Assembly: GCA_034433615.1 (NCBI GenBank)
Contig: DAOUAJ010000239.1
Coordinates: 1 to 18,638, forward strand
Length of the DNA: 18,638 nucleotides
Source: DAOUAJ01 sp034433615
Lineage (GTDB): Bacteria; Chloroflexota; Anaerolineae; DUEN01
Reading direction: 5' to 3'
Below the pieces are notes generated by a model. It saw only the letters and a list, made by a program, of their open reading frames with translations, was not told where the DNA came from and ran no database searches. Shown here piece by piece: positions 14,253 to 18,638 of this stretch. How positions within the stretch are numbered: the first letter of the stretch is position 1; every line of letters begins with the position of its first letter. Both the position numbers and the translations under genes were made by a program.

Positions 14253-15656
14253 TCAACGCATTGAAGCTGGCCGGTTGATCACGTGCCGCGTATCTACGAT
14301 CAGCGCTGCCCGTTGCGCGACCTCGTTCCAATCATACCAGCTATGATCCGTCACGATCATCACGCAGTCCGCCTCCTCCAGCGCCCGCTTCAGATCGGAC
14401 TCAGAAGTCAAGCCACGATCGTTGTGCGAGAAGGATGGCACATAGGGATCGTGGTAACGCACATCGGCGCCTTTAGCTCGCAGCAGTTCGATAATGTCCA
14501 GCGCCGGCGATTCGCGGACGTCATCAATGTCCCGCTTGTATGCTACCCCCAGCACCAGCACCCGACTACCCTTCAACGGCTTCCCTGCCTCGTTCAGAGC
14601 ATCCTGCACCTTGTCCACCCAGTATCGGGGCATCTCGCTGTTGATCTCTCCAGCTAACTGGATAAAGCGGGCGTTGTAGTTCAACGTCCTCAGCTTCCAG
14701 GCCAGGTAATGAGGGTCCAAGGGGATGCAGTGGCCACCAATACCCGGGCCAGGGGTGAACTTCATGAAGCCATACGGTTTGGTGGCTGCCGCCTCGATCA
14801 CCTCCCACACATCCAGCCCTAGCTTGTCGCACATCAGCGCCACTTCGTTCACCAGCGCGATGTTCACTGCCCGGAAAGTGTTCTCCAGCAGCTTGACCAT
14901 CTCGGCCGCGGCCGGGGATGAGACGGGCACAACCCGGCTCACCACCGCGCTGTACAAGGCCAGGGCCACCTCCAGGCAAGCTGGTGTCACTCCGCCCACC
15001 ACCTTGGGCGTGTTCTCCACGGTGTAGTCCTTGCGCCCGGGGTCAATCCGTTCCGGCGAGAAGGCCAGGAAGAGATCGCGGCCGACCTGCAAGCCACTGC
15101 GTTCCAGCATGGGTCGCAGCAGCTCCTCTGTCGTCCCTGGATAGGTCGTGGATTCGAGCACTACCAGCATGCCCGGATGGACGTGCGCGGCGATCCCTTC
15201 CCCTGCGGCCAGCACGTAGCGGATGTCCGGGTCCCGTGTCTTGTTCAACGGCGTCGGCACGCAGATAATGGCGGCATCGCAACGGGCGAGCACATTATAG
15301 TCGGCGGTGGCGGAGAGAGAGCCATGGATGGCTGACCGCTGACTGCCATCGTCAATCGTCGGCGGCCGACGATCGGTCGCTGCGCGGCCTGCGACGAGTG
15401 GAGCCAGTCGCGCGGAGGGGACATCCTGAACATAAGATTGTCCGCGGTTGACAGCCTCCACCTTACAAGGGTTCACGTCAATGCCAGTCACACGGAAGCC
15501 AGCCTCGGCGAAGGCAACAGCCAACGGCAGACCGACATAGCCCAGGCCGATCACCGCCACGGTCACCTGGCGCATCTGGATCCGCTCGATCAAACGCGCT
15601 GCTGGAGCATCCACCGATCGCCCCTCTTGACTCACAGACTGGACAGGATACGCCAT
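14253..15656 (-). CDS. UDP-sugar 6-dehydrogenase (UDP-GlcNAc/UDP-glucose dehydrogenase family)
   Basis: These enzymes oxidise C6 of a UDP-sugar to the uronic acid in two NAD-dependent steps, feeding surface polysaccharide synthesis. The 467 residues show the NAD-binding GLGYVGLPLA (37-46), IICVPTPL after the first beta-alpha units, the SPERIDPG block, and the catalytic Cys310 in GPGIGGHCIPLDP. The C-terminal UDP-binding domain (GVAYKRDIDDVRESPAL) follows. The sequence KPYGFMKFTPGPGIGGHC is closer to the UDP-N-acetylhexosamine dehydrogenases (WbpA/WbpO type) than to UDP-glucose dehydrogenase; substrate remains open. I start at 15656 because AGGAG lies 5 nt upstream; the ATG five codons before it overlaps that site. 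The first about 28 residues precede the Rossmann fold. Residues about 90-113 are a foreign insertion of repeat DNA kept in frame (see findings). It lies downstream of the epimerase on the same strand, separated by a gene relic. Confidence 0.92.
   Translation of the reverse strand: MAYPVQSVSQEGRSVDAPAARLIERIQMRQVTVAVIGLGYVGLPLAVAFAEAGFRVTGIDVNPCKVEAVNRGQSYVQDVPSARLAPLVAGRAATDRRPPTIDDGSQRSAIHGSLSATADYNVLARCDAAIICVPTPLNKTRDPDIRYVLAAGEGIAAHVHPGMLVVLESTTYPGTTEELLRPMLERSGLQVGRDLFLAFSPERIDPGRKDYTVENTPKVVGGVTPACLEVALALYSAVVSRVVPVSSPAAAEMVKLLENTFRAVNIALVNEVALMCDKLGLDVWEVIEAAATKPYGFMKFTPGPGIGGHCIPLDPHYLAWKLRTLNYNARFIQLAGEINSEMPRYWVDKVQDALNEAGKPLKGSRVLVLGVAYKRDIDDVRESPALDIIELLRAKGADVRYHDPYVPSFSHNDRGLTSESDLKRALEEADCVMIVTDHSWYDWNEVAQRAALIVDTRHVINRPASMR
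15318..15389 (-). repeat. Repeat element inserted in frame in the dehydrogenase gene
   Basis: This segment encodes residues about 90-113, which interrupt the normally continuous stretch between LAPLVAGR and LSATADY. It contains the dispersed GGCTGACCGCTGACTG tract (15329-15345) and a perfect 8-bp hairpin ATCGTCGG-CGG-CCGACGAT (15355-15373). Its length is a multiple of three and it has no stop in the coding frame. Confidence 0.6.
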
Positions 15657-15667
15657 TTCATCTCCTC

Positions 15668-15805
15668 TCATATCAGCCGTGCAAGGATCTCCTCTGGTAC
15701 CTGGCTGCGCAGATGGGGATAACGTTCGATCAGCCGGGCGATATCGGCCAGGTCCTTTTGGCGCTTGCTGGCTCGCTGGCTAGGGTCAAGTGCTGACGAC
15801 GCATC
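15668..15805 (-). pseudogene. C-terminal relic of a nucleotidyltransferase gene
   Basis: A frame different from the epimerase frame, opening after a TGA at 15806-15808, reads SALDPSQRASKRQKDLADIA, then RLIERYPHLRSQVPEEILARL to a TGA at 15668. The string SKRQKDLADIARLIE-x-YP is the typical C-terminus of AbiEii/DUF6036-like nucleotidyltransferases, a family often tied to toxin-antitoxin and abortive-infection systems (recognition from memory). No start codon or upstream domain is present. It overlaps the last about 25 codons of the epimerase and fills the gap to the dehydrogenase. Confidence 0.6.
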
Positions 15806-16752
15806 TCATCCCGGATGCGGGCCAACGTCTCATCCAGCGAGATTCGGGGAGCCCACCCCAGGAGAGCGTTGATCCGGCTAATATTGGGCACTCGTCGGCG
15901 CATGTCCTCGAAGCCGGGCGCATACGCCTCATCATACGGCACGTAGACGATCGGTGAATTGCTCTCTGTCACTGCCTTCACCCGTCGGGCCAGCGCCTCG
16001 ATCGTCACCTCTTCGGTGCTGCCGATGTTGAAGACATGCCCGGCCGCCCCCGGATGGGTCATCAATCCTGATATGGCCCGCACCACATCCGCCACATCAC
16101 AAAAACAGCGGCTTTGCTGGCCGTCGCCGTACACCGTGATCGGCTCACCTTGCAATGCCTGCTTCACGAACCGTGGCACCACCATACCATAGCGGCCCGT
16201 CTGTCGTGGTCCCACAGTATTAAAGAGGCGCGCAATCACCACCGGCAGGCCGATCTCTCGCTGATAAGCCAATCCCAGGAACTCGTCCACCATCTTGGAG
16301 GCGGCATATGCCCATCGGCTACGTGAGGTCGGCCCCAAGACGACATCATCGTCCTCCTGGAAGGGGACCCGTACCCCCTTCCCGTACACCTCAGAGGTGG
16401 AAGCGATCAGCACAGGCACTCGATACCGCGCGGCCGCCCGTAAGACGGCCTCGGTCCCCATGATATTATCCTCAATCGTATGAACAGGGCGGCGCACCAC
16501 CAGGTCCACACCTACCGCCGCTGCCAGATGACAGATGGCGTTGCACTCACTGGCCAGCCGGTCCAGCACAATCTCGTTCATGATGGTATCAATGGCGAAG
16601 CGGAAACCGGGCCGGCCCTGCAAGTGAGCAATGTTTTCAAAACGGCCGGTGGAGAGATCATCAATAATCGTCACCTGGTGTCCATCGGCCAACAACGCCT
16701 CTGTCAGGTGCGATCCAATGAATCCCGCTCCACCGGTGATCAAATAGTGCAT
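15730..16752 (-). CDS. NAD-dependent sugar-nucleotide epimerase/dehydratase
   Basis: This is an extended short-chain dehydrogenase acting on a nucleotide sugar: 4-epimerase, decarboxylase or dehydratase type. Residues 7-13 are the GxxGxxG NAD motif (GGAGFIG), followed by the acidic IDD at about 30-32. HLAAAVGV, the STSEVYG block (118-124) and the catalytic Y149xxxK153 are present, as is RLFNTVGPRQ (175-184), the usual substrate-binding block. The ATG at 16752 has GGAGG 6 nt upstream. The body resembles UDP-glucuronate decarboxylase/UDP-glucose 4-epimerase relatives. The real family end is about residue 320 (DETLARIRDEMRRQ); the last 20 residues (TLASEPASAKRTWPISPG region) are read from the nucleotidyltransferase relic in the wrong frame. 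It probably works with the dehydrogenase downstream in polysaccharide precursor synthesis. Exact reaction unknown. Confidence 0.9.
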   Translation of the reverse strand: MHYLITGGAGFIGSHLTEALLADGHQVTIIDDLSTGRFENIAHLQGRPGFRFAIDTIMNEIVLDRLASECNAICHLAAAVGVDLVVRRPVHTIEDNIMGTEAVLRAAARYRVPVLIASTSEVYGKGVRVPFQEDDDVVLGPTSRSRWAYAASKMVDEFLGLAYQREIGLPVVIARLFNTVGPRQTGRYGMVVPRFVKQALQGEPITVYGDGQQSRCFCDVADVVRAISGLMTHPGAAGHVFNIGSTEEVTIEALARRVKAVTESNSPIVYVPYDEAYAPGFEDMRRRVPNISRINALLGWAPRISLDETLARIRDEMRRQHLTLASEPASAKRTWPISPG

Positions 16753-16798
16753 AGCAACCTCCGCTATCTTTATCCCTGAGGCACGTATTTTGATTCAT

Positions 16799-16822
16799 GT
16801 CGTGCAGCTACCAGGGCACGAC
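16799..16822 (-). promoter_or_regulatory. Hairpin upstream of the epimerase gene
   Basis: GTCGTGC (16799-16805) pairs perfectly with GCACGAC (16816-16822), with a 10-nt loop, about 50 nt before the epimerase ATG. It may affect the leader RNA or be a chance or operator-like palindrome. No clear promoter for the epimerase is visible in 16753-16965. Confidence 0.3.
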
Positions 16823-16850
16823 ACACGATAGTCACGTCAAAGGGTCAACC

Positions 16851-16894
16851 AAAAAAATACGGAAGATAAGGCGCCGGCGGTCACCCCTCTTCCG
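16851..16894 (-). terminator. Intrinsic terminator candidate after tRNA-Leu
   Basis: In the minus direction CGGAAGA (16894-16888) pairs with TCTTCCG (16866-16860) across a GC-rich loop containing GGCGCC, followed after GTA by seven T (16857-16851). It lies about 70 bp beyond the tRNA end and would separate the tRNA transcript from the epimerase gene. Confidence 0.55.
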
Positions 16895-16911
16895 CTTAGA
16901 GAAATGTCGTT

Positions 16912-16956
16912 ATAAAATTCGCTTTCTCCCCACTCCCTGAGAGGGTCTGTGAAAGC
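16912..16956 (-). terminator. Second, weaker terminator-like hairpin after tRNA-Leu
   Basis: GCTTTC (16956-16951) pairs with GAAAGC (16926-16921), with an inner CCCT-CTC-AGGG stem, followed by GAATTTTAT. It is 10 bp past the tRNA and may serve as the main terminator or in 3' end processing. Confidence 0.4.
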
Positions 16957-16965
16957 CTGAGGAGG

Positions 16966-17049
16966 TGCCCCCGGCCCGACTCGAACGGGCACGCCCTAAG
17001 CGGGCACAGGCCCTCAACCTGCCGTGTATGCCAATTCCACCACGGGGGC
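16966..17049 (-). tRNA. tRNA-Leu(GAG)
   Basis: The 84-nt gene folds as a type II tRNA. It has an acceptor stem GCCCCCG/CGGGGGC, a D stem GTG/CAC with GG in the loop, and an anticodon stem GCAGG/CCTGT with loop TTGAGGG (anticodon GAG at 17015-17013). A long variable arm GCCC-GCTTA-GGGC and a T arm GCCCG-TTCGAGT-CGGGC follow. The anticodon and long arm identify leucine. The discriminator is A and the 3' CCA is not encoded (the next bases are CCT), so CCA must be added after transcription. It reads CUC/CUU codons. Confidence 0.95.
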
Positions 17050-17062
17050 TCATACAAACGCC

Positions 17063-17090
17063 ATTATAACACGATTCATCCGCTTGTCAA
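17063..17090 (-). promoter_or_regulatory. Consensus promoter of tRNA-Leu
   Basis: The minus strand has TTGACA (17085-17090), a 16-bp spacer and TATAAT (17063-17068), with TG one base upstream of the -10. Both boxes are perfect. Transcription would start near 17056, about 7 nt before the mature tRNA. Confidence 0.85.
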
Positions 17091-17281
17091 TCGCGCTCGC
17101 CTATCGTAGAATTCCCCCTGAACCGTTCCTGTTTCCTTTGACTCAGGAGGAACAAACCTGGTTTACTATGCTCATGGCTGACTGACAACTTTGAACGGCC
17201 CCCCCTTCTCGTTGTCATTTCTTTCGTGGAATCTCTGACTGGGGTTCAGGCTATATGTCAGTCGGCCAGGAAGGAACCTGC

Positions 17282-18340
17282 ATGAAGATTGCACTGGACG
17301 CCATGGGGGGTGACCACGCTCCTGCGGCCGCAGTGGCGGGAGCTGTGCAGGCCGCACGAGCTTACGATCTGGAAGTGATTTTGGTCGGTGATACTTCGCG
17401 CCTTCAGGCCGAGTTGCGCAGGCACGACACGCGTGGCCTCCGCCTGCCCATCGTACACGCTTCGCAAGTTGTGGAGATGGACGAGCACACTATGGCCGTC
17501 AAACAGAAACAGGACGCGTCTATGGTCGTCGCCATGCGCCTGGTGCGCGAAGGGCAGGCTGATGCTTTTGCTTCCGCTGGCAATTCCGGCGCGGTGATGG
17601 CAGCCGCTCTGTTCGGCTTGGGGCGGATTCCCGGCGTGGTTCGACCAGCCCTGGTCACTATTTACCCGATGCCTCCCCATTTTTGCATCCTGTTGGACAT
17701 CGGTGCCAATGCCGACTGCAAGCCAGAACACCTGTTACAGTTCGCCATTATGGGAGCCGCTTACGCGGAGAAGGTGCACGGCATCTTGCAGCCGCGGGTG
17801 GGGATCGTCTCCAACGGTGAAGAGCCGGACAAGGGTTCTATTCTCGTGCGAGAGGCGTTCCCCTTGCTGGCAGCCAGCGGGTTAACCTTCGTGGGGAATG
17901 TGGAAGGGAAGGACATCCATCGGCATGTGGCCGACGTCGTGGTCACGGATGGCTTTACCGGTAACGTCATCATCAAACTGACAGAGGGGGTCGTCAGCTT
18001 CCTGGCCCGAATGATCGCCCGCCAGGTGACGAGTACATGGCGTGACCGTCTGGGGTTATTGCTAATGATGCCTGGCCTGGTATTGGCGCTACCTGGTCTG
18101 CTGGTTATGTCTCCCACTCTGCGGCGCACACGTCGCCAGTTAGATTGGCGGGAGGTCGGTGGTGCACCACTTTTGGGTGTGGATGGGGTTGTTATCATCG
18201 GTCATGGACGCTCCGATGCATACGCTATCCGCCACATGATCCGCCAGGCCAAAGTCGCTGTAGAGCAGGGATTGGTTCCTACCATACGAGAGGAAATTCA
18301 ACGTGTCGTTCAGATGCCATCAATCAGGGAGAGGGTTTGA
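17282..18340 (+). CDS. plsX: Phosphate acyltransferase PlsX
   Basis: PlsX converts acyl-ACP and phosphate to acyl-phosphate, the acyl donor for the first acyltransferase of phospholipid synthesis. It is a peripheral membrane enzyme. The 352-residue protein begins KIALDAMGGDHAP and contains the family's ASAGNSGAVMAAAL, LLDIGANADCKPEHLLQFA, SNGEEPDKG, VVTDGFTGNV and GGAPLLGVDG blocks. Between about residues 260 and 290 there is a hydrophobic stretch (LLLMMPGLVLALPGLLVM) that may form part of the membrane-binding helices. I chose ATG 17282 (AAGGA 6 nt upstream, and the conserved N-terminus follows directly); the upstream TTG/ATG extension of nine codons has no support. fabF starts 2 nt after its stop, so the two are in one operon. 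No clear promoter is visible in 17100-17281. Confidence 0.96.
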   Translation: MKIALDAMGGDHAPAAAVAGAVQAARAYDLEVILVGDTSRLQAELRRHDTRGLRLPIVHASQVVEMDEHTMAVKQKQDASMVVAMRLVREGQADAFASAGNSGAVMAAALFGLGRIPGVVRPALVTIYPMPPHFCILLDIGANADCKPEHLLQFAIMGAAYAEKVHGILQPRVGIVSNGEEPDKGSILVREAFPLLAASGLTFVGNVEGKDIHRHVADVVVTDGFTGNVIIKLTEGVVSFLARMIARQVTSTWRDRLGLLLMMPGLVLALPGLLVMSPTLRRTRRQLDWREVGGAPLLGVDGVVIIGHGRSDAYAIRHMIRQAKVAVEQGLVPTIREEIQRVVQMPSIRERV

Positions 18341-18342
18341 CG

Positions 18343-18638
18343 ATGTGGTCAATGGATGAGTTGCGCGAGCATCTCCGCCAATTGTCGCCGGCTGCCCGGA
18401 TGCTCCTGCTCCGTGAACTGCAGACCATCAATGGTGCACAAACGTCTGGGCAGATAAGTAGTGAGACGATTCAGGAGGCATTGGCCGAACTGGCGGCCAG
18501 TGAGCGCCCAGCGCGGCCGCGTGTGGTCGTCACAGGCATGGGGGCCATCACCCCCGTGGGCCTGACTGCTCCGGAAAGTTGGGAGGCTTTCGTGGCCGGG
18601 CGTTCCGGCGTCGGGCCGGTGACCCGCTTCGATGCTAC
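18343..18638 (+). CDS. fabF: 3-oxoacyl-ACP synthase II (FabF-like), N-terminal part with extension
   Basis: FabF condenses malonyl-ACP with acyl-ACP to lengthen fatty acids. Only the first 98 residues are in the window. The ketosynthase fold begins at about residue 60 (RVVVTGMGAITPVG, then SWEAFVAGRSGVGPVTRFDA); the catalytic Cys-His-His lie beyond the window. The 59 residues in front are unusual: a helical segment DELREHLRQLSPAARMLLLR, a polar linker, and a second helix TIQEALAELAASE. Start ATG 18343 has AGAGGG 7 nt upstream; an ATG at 18352 would remove only three residues, so the extension is real in either case. It is 2 nt from plsX. The extension could be a docking or dimerisation element. 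A polyketide-type ketosynthase is possible until the rest is seen. Confidence 0.85.
   Translation, partial: MWSMDELREHLRQLSPAARMLLLRELQTINGAQTSGQISSETIQEALAELAASERPARPRVVVTGMGAITPVGLTAPESWEAFVAGRSGVGPVTRFDA

Noticed and set aside
14020..14346. Plus-strand 108-codon frame (GVGVAVGGTRRVGV...)
   Set aside because: Val/Gly repeats are the antisense reading of a Thr/Pro linker on the minus strand.

Overview
The window is GC-rich bacterial chromosome, most likely from a member of the Chloroflexota (Anaerolineae/Caldilineae-like). This is inferred from the style of the sequence: long Thr-Pro linkers in secreted proteins, C-terminal 'YLPL'-type tails, many small dispersed repeats and REP-like hairpins, and the gene families present. 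No search could be run.

Layout. (1) 1-1286, minus: 5' part of ftsH, cut inside its HEXXH zinc motif, behind a leader full of repeats. (2) 1720-4755, minus: a very long priA. (3) 4876-5692, plus: a decayed beta-helix surface protein. (4) 5729-8404, minus: a possible redox module. Two related CopD-like membrane proteins flank a coiled-coil, three-heme cytochrome c lipoprotein, with a near-consensus promoter upstream. (5) 8631-11072, minus: a secreted metallopeptidase-like multidomain protein that has lost its N-terminus and its catalytic Glu (HKFGH instead of HEFGH). (6) 11132-11862, minus: three short gene remnants. (7) 11903-13945, plus: trmI (tRNA m1A methyltransferase) and a PHP-family hydrolase, overlapping by 4 nt behind their own promoter. 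(8) 13992-16752, minus: a nucleotide-sugar dehydrogenase and an NAD-dependent sugar epimerase, probably serving surface polysaccharide. They are bordered and invaded by relics: a Thr/Pro-rich membrane-anchor fragment, a repeat inserted in frame in the dehydrogenase, and the tail of a nucleotidyltransferase gene overlapping the epimerase 3' end. (9) 16851-17090, minus: a lone tRNA-Leu(GAG) with an almost perfect promoter and candidate terminators. (10) 17282-18638, plus: plsX followed after 2 nt by the start of a fabF with an unusual N-terminal extension.

The housekeeping genes (ftsH, priA, trmI, tRNA-Leu, plsX, fabF) look intact, while the spaces between them hold decaying accessory genes and repeats. 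The parts most worth following up are the cytochrome/CopD-like module, the extra winged-helix-like repeats in PriA, the in-frame repeat in the sugar dehydrogenase, and the inactivated metallopeptidase.
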